Source: Chlorogloeopsis sp. ULAP01 (GTDB lineage: Bacteria; Cyanobacteriota; Cyanobacteriia; Cyanobacteriales; Nostocaceae). From it: a stretch of DNA of 64,000 nt. The position numbers were made by a program, and so were the translations under genes. The DNA is taken from assembly GCF_030381805.1 (NCBI RefSeq), contig NZ_JAUDRH010000022.1, positions 41,733-105,732 on the forward strand, in the 5' to 3' direction. Positions within the stretch are counted from its first letter, which is position 1. Each line of letters opens with the position of its first letter. The notes under the pieces are model-generated. The model made no database searches and was not told the origin of the DNA. It was given only the letters and a program-made list of their open reading frames with translations. Of the stretch, positions 16,652-25,696 are shown piece after piece.

Positions 16652-18088
16652 TTAAGGTTGAATTTGCTCCTCAAGTAATCCTCTTTGTTCTAACCAATCC
16701 TTGCCAACTTGGATACTAATATCAGAGCCAAGATTGCCAGTGCTTTCTACTCGTACTTCTCCAAATCCTAGAGTATTGCGAATTAAATCAGCACTGTTGC
16801 CATCTCCTTGTTGGGCAACAATGTGAGTTACATTTAAAGGTACGCCGGAACTTTTAGCTATATAAACGTTACGATAACCTGCTTTGATCAAAGACCTAAC
16901 TAATGGTCGGAGGTTGGTCTCATCACTGCCGGTGCTGTCTTGAATTGCTACTCGCAATGAGGCTGGATCAACAACTTGGGCAAGAGAATCTGTTTCCGTC
17001 TCAAGATCAAAATGTTGAGCCATCATTGCATGGATGCGTCTTTTATATGGTATCCAGTAGCTGGCTTCAAATTCATCCTTGCCGCTAAATCTACCGGGTA
17101 ACATCAACATCTGCATATTGGAGCGATTTGTTCTAGCTCCAAATCCCACCAGTGCTAATAATTCTTCAACGGTCAAGTTAGTATCTATATGTTCTTTGAC
17201 TACGTTAAGTACTTTAGGCAATTGAGTTAAAGTCGTGGGGTTGAGAGACTGATCTATCAACGCTCGAATTACCATTTGTTGCCGTTGAATCCTTCCAATA
17301 TCACCATTTTCATCATGGCGAAAACGTAAAAGTTGCAATGCTTGCTCGCCGTTTAAATGTTGCTCGCCTTTCTTTAAATTTATGTATAAATGCTGAGAAT
17401 CATCTTGGTATTTCATATCTCTGGGAACGTAAACTGTCACACCTCCCAAAGCATCAATCAGCTTGGCAACGCCTAAAACATTAATTCGGATATAACGGTC
17501 TATTCCTACCCCGTCTAAGAGGTTGCTGACTGTTTTAGCGGTTAAAGCAGGGCCACCCTGAATATTGGTAGAATTAATTTTTTTCATGCCCTGCCCTTCT
17601 ATTTCTACACGTGTATCTCTGGGGATAGAAAGCATGGCTAATTTTTTCTTCTCAGGATCAAACCGAATTAAAAGCATCACATCAGCAAGCCCATCAAAGG
17701 AGTTTACCTGGGGTAGGTATCCAAGATTTTTAGTTTCTTCTGGAGCGTTTTGCACATCTGATGGCAAGACACTCATCCCCATCACTAAAATATTGACGGG
17801 ACGAGTTAACTCTGAAAATCGCAGTCCGCCTCCAGAAATGCGATCGCTATCAAAAATCGCTGCCTCTTCGGCACTGAGATTAGCTTGCATTAAAGGTGTA
17901 CTAGTTAAAGAAACTGCCAACAGCGCCCCTGCGGTTGCTGACACCATTGCAATACCGCTCATACCCACCCAAAACCACACCCAACGCCCAGATTTGGGAT
18001 TTCTGATGCTGCGGCTATTTGGCTTGGAGGGTCTGGCAGAGGGGTTTCCTTGCGCCGATCTTCTGTGAATGGTCACTGGCTTCCTCAC
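16652..18088 (-). CDS. LytR-CpsA-Psr (LCP) family protein
   Basis: The 478-residue protein has a basic, Ser/Pro-rich cytoplasmic tail, one membrane helix at about residues 37-62 (WVWFWVGMSGIAMVSATAGA), then the LCP catalytic domain (VNILVMGMSVL, DVMLLIRFDPE, SIPRDTRVEI, LRFRHDENGDIGRIQRQQ). A LytR_C domain follows at about 385-470. LCP proteins attach glycopolymers to the wall or act in polysaccharide assembly at the outer side of the membrane. The Arg residues of SIPRDTR and RFRHDE that bind pyrophosphate lipids are present. The start is GTG 18088, with a second GTG four codons in; neither is certain. Confidence 0.93.
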   Translation of the reverse strand: MRKPVTIHRRSAQGNPSARPSKPNSRSIRNPKSGRWVWFWVGMSGIAMVSATAGALLAVSLTSTPLMQANLSAEEAAIFDSDRISGGGLRFSELTRPVNILVMGMSVLPSDVQNAPEETKNLGYLPQVNSFDGLADVMLLIRFDPEKKKLAMLSIPRDTRVEIEGQGMKKINSTNIQGGPALTAKTVSNLLDGVGIDRYIRINVLGVAKLIDALGGVTVYVPRDMKYQDDSQHLYINLKKGEQHLNGEQALQLLRFRHDENGDIGRIQRQQMVIRALIDQSLNPTTLTQLPKVLNVVKEHIDTNLTVEELLALVGFGARTNRSNMQMLMLPGRFSGKDEFEASYWIPYKRRIHAMMAQHFDLETETDSLAQVVDPASLRVAIQDSTGSDETNLRPLVRSLIKAGYRNVYIAKSSGVPLNVTHIVAQQGDGNSADLIRNTLGFGEVRVESTGNLGSDISIQVGKDWLEQRGLLEEQIQP

Positions 18089-18356
18089 ACTTACTGAATA
18101 ATCCTTAAGTAAATCTACTTCTAGAAAGCAGATCCTAAATCTATAACAGCTAACTCTATAATTATTTGTGCCTAGCTTTGCACTTACGTGTGATCCAAAA
18201 CACTGATAGCTGTGTTTCTCCTTCTTCTTAGTGAATTTGGAGATGATTTATATGAAGTATGGCAACAATCAACAGGTTTTGACCAGATCATTGTGAAATA
18301 TTGAGAACATTAAGCCTAAAGCAACTAAATATATAGCTATATCCTCAAAAATAAAA

Positions 18357-18893
18357 TCAGGATAAGTACTTACCAACTACTCTCTCTGCAAAATGGTTTA
18401 ATCCCGGCAAGCGTCTAGATTTGCGTCTAACTGTGAGAATTATTAACCAAAGACTCACTAAAAAGTAGCCTGAGGTTAAGAAGCTATTGAGGATCAAAAG
18501 ACGCACTGCAACAAAATCTAAACTTGCTGCCCCAGTTGCTAAAAACAGGTAGCCTAACACCCAATATATAGCTAGAGTAATTGACAGACGACAAGTGGCT
18601 AGTTGTTCCTGACTGGCTTGGCGGTGATAAAGAGTCCACAGGGAGGGGAAAAAACCGATAATGGGAATCAAATACAAAATTAGCTCTATTGGCGAAGAGG
18701 AGTGGGATAGGGGGTGAGTGGGAGAGGGGGAGAATGGGAGAGGAACAGATGAGGGAGATAGGGAAGATGGGGAAGATGGGGAAGAATTTACTTTTATCAC
18801 TTCCCCAACTCCCTCAACTTCCTCAACTCCGTGTCCCCACCTCCCCGCATCCTCTTGTCCTTCATTGTCATTAATTCGTTCAAAATTATTCAT
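18357..18893 (-). CDS. Hypothetical membrane protein with a low-complexity N-terminus
   Basis: I chose ATG 18893 (MNNFERINDNEGQ), because the longer frame runs into the divergent permease gene. The product is 178 residues. Residues about 10-65 are low complexity, with SSPSSPSSLSPSS and PFSPSPTHPLSHSSS. They are translated from a purine-rich repeat (GGGGAGATGG-like units at 18700-18790). Three hydrophobic segments follow: IELILYLIPIIGFFPSLW, LAIYWVLGYLFLATGAA and GYFLVSLWLIILTV. The C-terminus is basic. No function is recognised. It is divergent from the AI-2E-type permease. Confidence 0.65.
   Translation of the reverse strand: MNNFERINDNEGQEDAGRWGHGVEEVEGVGEVIKVNSSPSSPSSLSPSSVPLPFSPSPTHPLSHSSSPIELILYLIPIIGFFPSLWTLYHRQASQEQLATCRLSITLAIYWVLGYLFLATGAASLDFVAVRLLILNSFLTSGYFLVSLWLIILTVRRKSRRLPGLNHFAERVVGKYLS
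18700..18850. repeat. Purine-rich minisatellite within a membrane protein gene
   Basis: The plus strand carries runs such as GGGAGAGGGGGAGAATGGG and GGGGAAGATGGGGAAGATGG, followed by pyrimidine-rich TCCCCAACTCCCTCAACTTCC. They are translated in the minus-strand gene as Ser/Pro-rich sequence and belong to the same broad class as the GGGGAC family. Confidence 0.7.
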
Positions 18894-19000
18894 AACAGTT
18901 GAGTTTAATCCTAAATTAGAGGGATGAATGAGAGTTAAATAGTTAGAGATAATAAGCTTGATAGTAAAGATATTATTCTGTTGTATCCCGCAATCGGCAG

Positions 19001-20230
19001 ATGCAGACACGCAAATTTTTTGACTGGTGGCAAACACTTACACCAATAGCAAGAATAGGCGCGATCGCCCTGTTCGCTCCACTGCTAGTACTCAATGGCT
19101 GGGCGATTTCAGTAATTTTTCATTACTTTCACTCGCTAATTGTCATTTTAGTCGGGGCATCCGTGTTAGCGTTTCTGCTCAACTATCCCGTTAGTTGGAT
19201 GGAGCGTCAAGGAGCGAGACGAGAGCAAGTTGCCATTTTAGTATTCTTACTGGCTGTATCAGTTTTATTAGCACTAGGTCTTACACTTTTTCCCCTAGCT
19301 CTGACGCAGGCTCAACAACTGGTGGCTCGGTTGCCAGAGTTGATAGATTCTGGACGCTATCAGTTGATGATGTTGAATGAAAAAGCAGAAAATCTTGGTT
19401 TACCGATTAACCTTGATGCTTTAGCCGCCCAAATTAACGATCGCGTTAAGGGACAATTACAGGCGATCGCCGGACAAGTCTTGAATTTGGCAGTAGTCAC
19501 TTTCACCAGCTTGTTAGATTTTCTCTTAACAATGGTTTTGACTTTCTATTTGTTGCAGCACGGCGATGAACTTTGGCAAAGTTTAATAGATTGGCTTCCT
19601 GCTAAATTCCGCGAGGCATTTTCACAAACAGTACGCCTGAGCTTTCAAAATTTCTTTATTACGCAATTGATTTTAGCCACTTGTATGGCATCAGCCTTAA
19701 TTCCCACTTTTTTGTGGCTTAAGGTGCCATTTGGTTTGTTATTTGGTCTAAGTATTGGCATTATGGCATTAGTACCCTTTGGCGGTTCCGTGGGTATTGC
19801 CTTAACTACAACCTTAGTGGCTTTGCAAGATTTTTGGATGGGAGTCAGAGTTTTAATTGCAGCAGTGATAGTGCAGCAAATATTAGAAAACTTAATCGGG
19901 CCGCGAATTTTAGGTAGTTTTATTGGTTTAAACCCTGTTTGGGTGCTAATTTCAGTGTTGACTGGAGCGAGAATAGGCGGACTTTTGGGTGTAATTGTTG
20001 CGGTACCCACTGCGGTTGTGATTAAGACGGCTTTAAGCGCCTTACGGCGTCCTTCTATAGTTTCTACTCAAAACGAAGCAGAAGAAAATATTGCTTCGGA
20101 ACAAGTCACGAGCAATGTTTCTGAATATGCTGACGAATCTTACCGCAAACAGGTGACTGACGCGGCTGGAGTTCGTTCTCTTGAAGTAAGTACACCAGCT
20201 ACACCAGAAGCGTCTCCTCCAACTGCTTAG
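19001..20230 (+). CDS. AI-2E family transporter (PerM/UPF0118 type)
   Basis: The 409-residue integral membrane protein has the pattern of this family: two N-terminal helices (IGAIALFAPLLVLNGWAISVIF and ILVGASVLAFLLNYPV), a charged periplasmic or amphipathic stretch at about 105-155, and several C-terminal helices including VPFGGSVGIALTTTLVAL, the conserved FGG region, and GPRILGSFIGLNPVWVLIS. The tail past residue 350 is Ser/Ala-rich and not conserved. Members export small molecules or ions; the substrate is unknown here. ATG 19001. The divergent hypothetical membrane protein gene begins 108 bp away. Confidence 0.9.
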   Translation: MQTRKFFDWWQTLTPIARIGAIALFAPLLVLNGWAISVIFHYFHSLIVILVGASVLAFLLNYPVSWMERQGARREQVAILVFLLAVSVLLALGLTLFPLALTQAQQLVARLPELIDSGRYQLMMLNEKAENLGLPINLDALAAQINDRVKGQLQAIAGQVLNLAVVTFTSLLDFLLTMVLTFYLLQHGDELWQSLIDWLPAKFREAFSQTVRLSFQNFFITQLILATCMASALIPTFLWLKVPFGLLFGLSIGIMALVPFGGSVGIALTTTLVALQDFWMGVRVLIAAVIVQQILENLIGPRILGSFIGLNPVWVLISVLTGARIGGLLGVIVAVPTAVVIKTALSALRRPSIVSTQNEAEENIASEQVTSNVSEYADESYRKQVTDAAGVRSLEVSTPATPEASPPTA

Positions 20231-20240
20231 TTGATAGCTG

Positions 20241-21572
20241 TTAGCTATTAGCTATTTGCGGATCTACTATTGAACCAATAAATAAAACACTTCCTGTTTG
20301 ATTGTCGCGAATTGCACACAAAAAAGGACGGTCAACAATCATCCGGAACGGTTCATCTAAAGGCATGGAGGTTGCTACTATTCCTACAGAAGTGGTGGCA
20401 GCAGCTTCTGTACCTTCTTCATTGACTTCCACAAAAGTTTTATGTTTAACTTCACTGATAGCGAAATTTTTCCCCATATTAGAAAAATCTGCTTGATTGC
20501 TAAAAGCCTCTCCCATACCTAAGGCTTTAAGGGCATTATTGAGTGTGATTTCATAATCTGTTTTGAAGCGGGGTAAACGAATAAAACCTTCCCGCTTGGT
20601 AAACTGAGACATCCATTTTTCCCAGTTATCAGCATTCAAGTTTTGATATAAAGATTTAAGGGTATAATTTTGTTTTGGCAGGAAAACATATAAGCTAATG
20701 TTACTATTCTGTCCATAGGGCAAGCTAACTGCCTGCAATTGTTCATTTTCGTAATATTTATATTTACCCTTTTGTGACATCATCGGGTGTTGTTTCTGCT
20801 TGCCGGATGTTAAATAAAAAGGGTGTTGGGCTGTCTGGTTTTTGTCGAATTCATTAGTCCATTTACCCTTAAAATATATAGCATTGATTAAAAAAAGTAC
20901 CTGGTCTGGTTCTAATCTTTCAACTATCTTGTTAATTTTACCGCGAGTATTTTCATTAACCCAGTTATTAATAATGCCAGGTGCGCCCGCATCTTGAAAA
21001 TTTACATTAGTTACTTTAGCTTGATAAAATTCTTGAGTTCTTTGTAGAAACTCAGGTTTAAAGCTAGCATCTTGATTTGCCCAAAGGGAGTTAGCAATAT
21101 TGAGTTGAACTTGAGTATCGGAATTTTCTAGAAGCGCCTTTAAGGCTGCGTTAGAAGAATTAATTTCTGACAATGTCAATCCTTCTAACTCAAGTGCTTT
21201 GGCCATTGCTTGTTGCGTGCTGCCACTAGCACCGTTGTATGTCATATCTAAAGCGATCGCTATACTAGCAGGCGAAACAAAAACGTTCTTGTCACCCTCT
21301 TGTTCTAGAATTCTTGAAAAAAGTTTAAAACCAAACTTAGTATTAGCAGTAGTGAGTTTAGTATTAGGTAAGACAGATTTTGCAGGCATGGGAGATTCTG
21401 AGTGAGGAGGGCGAGATTGAGCAAAAACGCTAGTACTATCACTGACTTGAGAACATCCGATTACGCCCATCAGCATCACGCTAGCAGCAGCCATAACGTA
21501 GCGTCTGCCCAAGCGTACAGCGTAACGTCTTTGCAGGAACTTTTCCCAGTCACTACTCAATTTTTGCTTCAT
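20241..21572 (-). CDS. Serpin family protease inhibitor, predicted lipoprotein
   Basis: The start is taken as ATG 21572 (MKQKLSSDW); another ATG lies 21 bases upstream. The amino end has basic residues, a hydrophobic run (AAASVMLMGVIGC) and a lipobox Cys, so the mature protein is probably lipid-anchored. The serpin core is complete: FVSPASIAIALDMTYNGA, ANSLWANQ, FLINAIYFKGKW and DRPFLCAIRDNQTGSVLFIG. The reactive loop has the hinge EEGTEAAATT. Aligned with alpha-1-antitrypsin, the scissile P1-P1' pair would be Thr-Ser in VATSM, which suggests elastase-like targets. The adjacent subtilase is a possible target or partner, by inference only. Confidence 0.9.
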   Translation of the reverse strand: MKQKLSSDWEKFLQRRYAVRLGRRYVMAAASVMLMGVIGCSQVSDSTSVFAQSRPPHSESPMPAKSVLPNTKLTTANTKFGFKLFSRILEQEGDKNVFVSPASIAIALDMTYNGASGSTQQAMAKALELEGLTLSEINSSNAALKALLENSDTQVQLNIANSLWANQDASFKPEFLQRTQEFYQAKVTNVNFQDAGAPGIINNWVNENTRGKINKIVERLEPDQVLFLINAIYFKGKWTNEFDKNQTAQHPFYLTSGKQKQHPMMSQKGKYKYYENEQLQAVSLPYGQNSNISLYVFLPKQNYTLKSLYQNLNADNWEKWMSQFTKREGFIRLPRFKTDYEITLNNALKALGMGEAFSNQADFSNMGKNFAISEVKHKTFVEVNEEGTEAAATTSVGIVATSMPLDEPFRMIVDRPFLCAIRDNQTGSVLFIGSIVDPQIANS

Positions 21573-21734
21573 GATTACCGCACCTGATGCCAAAACCTAC
21601 GCTTTTGACTAAAAAAGGATGAAGAGTATTCGTAGGGCTAATCGCATACTTCATACTTCAACCTTTAGTTGACTATGGCATTTAAGAAGGCGTGGTCATT
21701 TATTGGTTACAGTTTTGGCAACAATATTCTTAGG

Positions 21735-21836
21735 GGCTAGGAAGAGGAGGGGGAGAGGGGGAGATGGGGAAGGGGAAAATCTTTCTCCTTGTCTCCTTGT
21801 CTCCTTGTCCCCTTGTCCTCTTCTCCCAATCCCCAT
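21735..21836. repeat. GGGGAC/GTCTCC minisatellite region
   Basis: Between the serpin and subtilase genes, purine runs (GGGGGAGAGGGGGAGATGGGG) are followed by CTTGTCTCCTTGTCTCCTTG and GTCCCCTTGTCC. The unit matches the one inside pntA and the ABC transporter gene. No gene is present. Confidence 0.8.
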
Positions 21837-21839
21837 TCC

Positions 21840-23432
21840 CTATTTCTTCGGTACAGTCCACCATGCTAAGGCATAAGATTGAGTGGCTGTATTTACTTGT
21901 TTGCGGAACTGAACACGGATTCGATAGTTACCTTGAGCAGGTACAGGACAGAATATATGCTCGACGCTATCGACTTCGCTGATGGAAGAACAAACAGTAC
22001 CAGTATCTAAATCTTTGGCATCAGCTTTGACAAGATGAATGTCAAGATTGTTCAAGCCGCGATCGCGAAAATCTTCACCCGCATCATATAAACCATTTTT
22101 ATTTTTATCGTTTAGTTCTACCAATCTGTCCCAAGCCAAGGTGATGGCAACAAAACTGTTTTGTGGTAAAGGCTTTGCTAATGTATATTCCACAGATCCC
22201 CCAGTATTTACAGTATTATAGTCCCAACCAATAGCCGACACCGCTTGAGATGGGTTCCACTGACCGGCACTAAATTGCTGGTAAGCACGAAAGGCATTTA
22301 AATGCCCTGTTCCCATTTGGGCGTCTAAAGGTATTTTCGGGTCTTTGTAGCCATCAGAAGCTAGCCAGTCTCTATTTTGTTTATCAACTAGTGTGCGAGT
22401 CATTCCCAAACGCAAGCCATCACCGCTATCTAGAATTTTATCTGTTGAGTTCAGCAATACAGCTTTCATCACTTCATGTTGGCGAGAAGAGATACTCCAA
22501 TTTTGTTGTTTTGTCCGCACTTGGCGATCGCCAAATTCTTGTAGCAAGGCAATTGTACCTGTAACATGAGGTGCAGCAAAACTTGTACCCGTGACTTTAT
22601 TCACTTTGCCATCTGGATTCAGCATGGGTATGTTATTGCCAGGAGCCACTAAAGCAATGGTGCGACGTGGGCCTAAATTAATTTCTTTGCCAGCTAGCCG
22701 CTCTTCCATTGCCTCGCTTGTCGCAACTAAGTTAGAAACGTCTACCTTATTAAAAATTCCTCCCCGACGAGAGGAAAAAGCCACGTTAACTCCATTAAAA
22801 TTATCAGTAGGGATAGGAATTCCTCCCTTTCCTTGGTTGCCTGCGATCATGTACAAAACATTATGAACACGAGTAGACCAGTCAACACATTGGGTTAGTA
22901 AGGCGTTGCCATCCAAAACTGCCTCTGGACGCGGGTCACGATTTAATGGTTCGCCAAAGCTGAAGTTAATGGCACGAATATCGCCACTATTTTGTAGAGC
23001 AATATGCTGTGCAGATAAGCACTCCTCTGGCTGACCCATCTTAGTAGAACCTACAGCAGATGAGTACAATCGTGCTCCTGGAGCAACCCCTGGAAATGCT
23101 TTATCTGTACTGACCATAACGCCAGCGACATTATAAGCGTGCGGATCAACACTGTTATTCGATTTGGCAGGGCTATTGCGTAAAAAAACACCCGCTATGC
23201 TTACAGAGCGATTTTTGGAGACGGCTTTGTCTACCCCAAACATTCCCGGACGCCCTATCTCGACTTGACCAATGGCAATCTTGCGACCAGTCAAATTATA
23301 GGGAGGTTTGCCTAGCCTCAAAGCATCAATGCCGTTAGTACCAAGGGAAGTTTCTAGAGTCAGAGCAACTACTGGCATACCCAAGCAAGAAGCACTCAAT
23401 CCCCAAACAATCCAAGTTAGTTTTTTCACCAT
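21840..23432 (-). CDS. Atypical S8 (subtilisin-like) family protein, secreted
   Basis: ATG 23432 gives 530 residues; an in-frame TTG lies 6 bases upstream. Residues 1-25 form a signal peptide (KKLTWIVWGLSASCLGMPVVA). The catalytic Ser is in GTSFAAPHVTG at about residue 284, and the His is in DPHAYNVAG at about residue 98, a drifted form of HGTHVAG. The usual Asp motif (DTG or DSG) is missing; the equivalent strand reads IGQVEIGRPG, with Glu at about residue 58. Subtilases with Glu for Asp may have low or changed activity. A C-terminal region of about 170 residues follows. It lies next to the serpin gene on the same strand, but with 267 bp between. Confidence 0.85.
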   Translation of the reverse strand: MVKKLTWIVWGLSASCLGMPVVALTLETSLGTNGIDALRLGKPPYNLTGRKIAIGQVEIGRPGMFGVDKAVSKNRSVSIAGVFLRNSPAKSNNSVDPHAYNVAGVMVSTDKAFPGVAPGARLYSSAVGSTKMGQPEECLSAQHIALQNSGDIRAINFSFGEPLNRDPRPEAVLDGNALLTQCVDWSTRVHNVLYMIAGNQGKGGIPIPTDNFNGVNVAFSSRRGGIFNKVDVSNLVATSEAMEERLAGKEINLGPRRTIALVAPGNNIPMLNPDGKVNKVTGTSFAAPHVTGTIALLQEFGDRQVRTKQQNWSISSRQHEVMKAVLLNSTDKILDSGDGLRLGMTRTLVDKQNRDWLASDGYKDPKIPLDAQMGTGHLNAFRAYQQFSAGQWNPSQAVSAIGWDYNTVNTGGSVEYTLAKPLPQNSFVAITLAWDRLVELNDKNKNGLYDAGEDFRDRGLNNLDIHLVKADAKDLDTGTVCSSISEVDSVEHIFCPVPAQGNYRIRVQFRKQVNTATQSYALAWWTVPKK

Positions 23433-23474
23433 AGTCAAAAGTCAACTGTTAATGGTCATTGGTCATTTGTTAGT

Positions 23475-23577
23475 AGGGGAGGCAGCGCTTTGCGGAGCCA
23501 GTGCGTTGGGCGGCTCTGCCGACTTGTAGCACCTGGCGTCGGGTTAAGCGCGTTGTAGCGACTGCCGTGCGGGTTTA
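23475..23577. repeat. GC-rich interspersed repeat upstream of rpe
   Basis: The reverse complement of this copy contains AAACCCGCACGGCAGTCGC, CGCGCTTAACCCGACGCC and CACTGGCTCCGCAAAGCGC, all words of the island at 46.25-46.83 kb. It is a single unit here, but an array there. Confidence 0.85.
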
Positions 23578-23767
23578 TTTTAGATATTTCGTTATTTTGA
23601 GAGATTACTAATAAAACCCGCCCGTACAGTAGTTGGTTGTCTATTACTCCCCTTGTCTCCTTATCCCTCTGTCCTCTTCTTCCGAAGAGCAGCATCTAGA
23701 GATGTAAGAGTTTGCTAAACTTTTGTTACAATACTTACAGAAAAGGACGCTTAAATACCCACTAGCC

Positions 23768-24475
23768 ATGACCGAAACGCTATCTAAAAAGCATATTGTG
23801 ATTGCTCCATCTATCCTATCAGCGGATTTTAGTCGCCTCGGAGACGAAGTACGCGCTGTAGATGAAGCCGGAGCCGATTGGATTCATGTTGATGTAATGG
23901 ACGGTCGTTTCGTACCTAATATTACGATAGGTCCTCTGGTAGTGGAGGCGGTTCGTCCGGTTACGAAAAAGCCACTGGATGTCCACTTAATGATTGTGGA
24001 GCCAGAAAAGTATGTTGCGGACTTTGCGAAAGCTGGTGCAGATATTATCTCCGTACATTGCGAGCATAATGCTTCACCACACCTACACCGCACTCTCGGT
24101 CAAATTAAAGAACTTGGTAAGCAAGCCGGTGTCGTTCTCAACCCATCCACACCTCTGGATTTAATTGAGTACGTGCTGGAGCTTTGCGATTTGATATTGA
24201 TTATGAGTGTCAACCCTGGTTTTGGTGGACAAAGCTTTATTCCAGGAGTGGTTCCCAAAATCCGCAAGTTACGTCAGATGTGTGATGAACGCGGTTTAGA
24301 TCCTTGGATTGAAGTAGATGGCGGGCTGAAAGCTAACAATACCTGGCAAGTTTTAGAAGCTGGAGCAAACGCGATCGTAGCTGGTTCTGCGGTATTTAAT
24401 GCTAAGGATTATGCTGAGGCGATTACAGCCATTCGCAACAGCAAGCGTCCAACACCAGAATTAGCAAAGGTGTAA
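23768..24475 (+). CDS. rpe: Ribulose-phosphate 3-epimerase
   Basis: The 235-residue enzyme interconverts ribulose 5-phosphate and xylulose 5-phosphate in the Calvin cycle and pentose phosphate pathway. It has the TIM-barrel signature: IAPSILSADFSRLG, HVDVMDGRFVPNITIG with the metal Asp and His, VHLMIVEPEKYV, LIMSVNPGFGGQSF and EVDGGLKANN. I chose ATG 23768 (MTETLSKKHIVI); the longer frame starts at a TTG and adds a tail absent from the family. A strong terminator follows at 24514. Length is normal. Confidence 0.97.
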   Translation: MTETLSKKHIVIAPSILSADFSRLGDEVRAVDEAGADWIHVDVMDGRFVPNITIGPLVVEAVRPVTKKPLDVHLMIVEPEKYVADFAKAGADIISVHCEHNASPHLHRTLGQIKELGKQAGVVLNPSTPLDLIEYVLELCDLILIMSVNPGFGGQSFIPGVVPKIRKLRQMCDERGLDPWIEVDGGLKANNTWQVLEAGANAIVAGSAVFNAKDYAEAITAIRNSKRPTPELAKV

Positions 24476-24513
24476 ATCAAGTACTAAAATAATTTTCAAT
24501 CTCAATAGTAAAG

Positions 24514-24551
24514 AAAAAGGGCGATCGCTTTGACAGATTGCCCTTTTTTTC
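24514..24551 (+). terminator. Rho-independent-like terminator after rpe
   Basis: AAAAAGGGC (24514-24522) pairs with GCCCTTTTT (24540-24548), a perfect 9-bp stem with a 17-base loop that contains GATCGC. A run of T follows. It is 38 bases after the rpe stop. Confidence 0.8.
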
Positions 24552-24720
24552 CAATCATACCAATAACCTTCTAAGTAGCCCTCGTGAACTGCGTACAGAA
24601 GAGGACAAGGAGAGGGGGAGATAGGGAGAAGGAACATGACTCACATTTACTCGCCTTCCGTATCTGGTTGTTTGTCCCCTTTTCCTAATTCCTACCTTCT
24701 GCCTCCAGCATAGTTGACTT

Positions 24721-25443
24721 CTACTTGTAAACCCTTGCCCAATGAGTTGCTTTCCAAAGACTAATAAACAAAGCGGCAGAAACTAAGGCTCCCAAATTCC
24801 ATTTCACAGAACTCTTAATCAATTTCATTCTTTGAGAAGACAAATTAGCTTGTGCTTGAATCTGGACTTGTTCTTTAGCTTTAGAAAGTTCTGATAAGAT
24901 TTTACTTTTTACTTCTTCAGGATTTTGACTTTTTAATGAGCGGCCTTGGCTTTTTAAAAAATTATTAATCTGTTCTGGTGAAGCTTGACTTAGTTGCTTT
25001 TCTACTTGTTCTGCTTGAGCAATTTGTTGTTGTGAAACAGCATTTATTTGAGTAGTACTTGCGTTATTGAGCCGGACGGTATTAATGACTCCTAAAGGAA
25101 CCATTAAGAAAAAACATACTGTAAACAATAAAGTGAGCCAAGACAGGAATCTCAAAATCCGAAATTCCCATTTGTTGCGTGAATATGTCTCTCCAAAAAA
25201 TACCAACACTAATCCAATCAAAGGTACAGGTACTCGTTCAACAAGTGTACCAAAAGTTTGAAATTCCCAAACAGGATTCATAAAGCTTGGTGGTATAAAC
25301 ATCTCTATGATGTCGAACAAAGCTAATAGTAATAATCCATAGCCAAGTACTCGTAAAATATTCATGGAGTCTGCCTGTTTATAGGCAAAGTCTTGTAGCT
25401 CATTTAGCACGGGAATGAATTTATCACTAATGGATTTAGTCAT
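24721..25443 (-). CDS. HpsJ-like membrane protein associated with cyanoexosortase A
   Basis: ATG 25443 gives 240 residues. Three N-terminal hydrophobic helices (VLGYGLLLLALFDIIEMF, PLIGLVLVFFGETY and FLSWLTLLFTVCFFLMVPLG) are followed by a Gln-rich coiled-coil segment (QQQIAQAEQVEKQLSQAS). One last helix near the C-terminus reads LGALVSAALFISLWKA. The layout and the position next to the cyanoexosortase gene match the HpsJ-like proteins I recall as associated with cyanoexosortase A. HpsJ is named for the hormogonium polysaccharide locus. The molecular role is unknown. Confidence 0.72.
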   Translation of the reverse strand: MTKSISDKFIPVLNELQDFAYKQADSMNILRVLGYGLLLLALFDIIEMFIPPSFMNPVWEFQTFGTLVERVPVPLIGLVLVFFGETYSRNKWEFRILRFLSWLTLLFTVCFFLMVPLGVINTVRLNNASTTQINAVSQQQIAQAEQVEKQLSQASPEQINNFLKSQGRSLKSQNPEEVKSKILSELSKAKEQVQIQAQANLSSQRMKLIKSSVKWNLGALVSAALFISLWKATHWARVYK

Positions 25444-25534
25444 TTCTTCACACAATATATAGGAAAGTTTTGGAAATACTAAAATTCAACCTAAATGAAA
25501 GTATCTAGTAGCTAATAGGTCATCTACAAGAGTG

Positions 25535-25696
25535 TTACGTTTTCAAGAGGACTGTATTGACAAAATGATTGCCACTTGATTGCTCTGGTTTCGGCTTGTC
25601 TATATTCATTGATAAAAATACTTTGATTAAAATGAATATAATACTACTCAGGATAAAAGCTAGAAACGGAATCCGTAATTGTTGCCATTGGGTCAT
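25535..25696 (-). CDS. Truncated 53-residue membrane protein coupled to the cyanoexosortase
   Basis: ATG 25696 shares one base with the exosortase stop (TAATG), which indicates translational coupling. The peptide starts MTQWQQLRIPFLAFILSSI, has one N-terminal membrane helix, continues MNIDKPKPEQSSGN and stops at TAA 25535. The cyanoexosortase A system-associated protein normally follows the exosortase and is about 200 residues or more, with a similar membrane-anchored amino end. This frame therefore looks like its truncated remnant. That identity is an inference from position and shape. Confidence 0.55.
   Translation of the reverse strand: MTQWQQLRIPFLAFILSSIIFILIKVFLSMNIDKPKPEQSSGNHFVNTVLLKT

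Noticed and set aside
23439..23767. Possible small gene before rpe
   Set aside because: The region holds a GC-rich repeat and minisatellite only; the frame that joins rpe begins with TTG and is not family-like.
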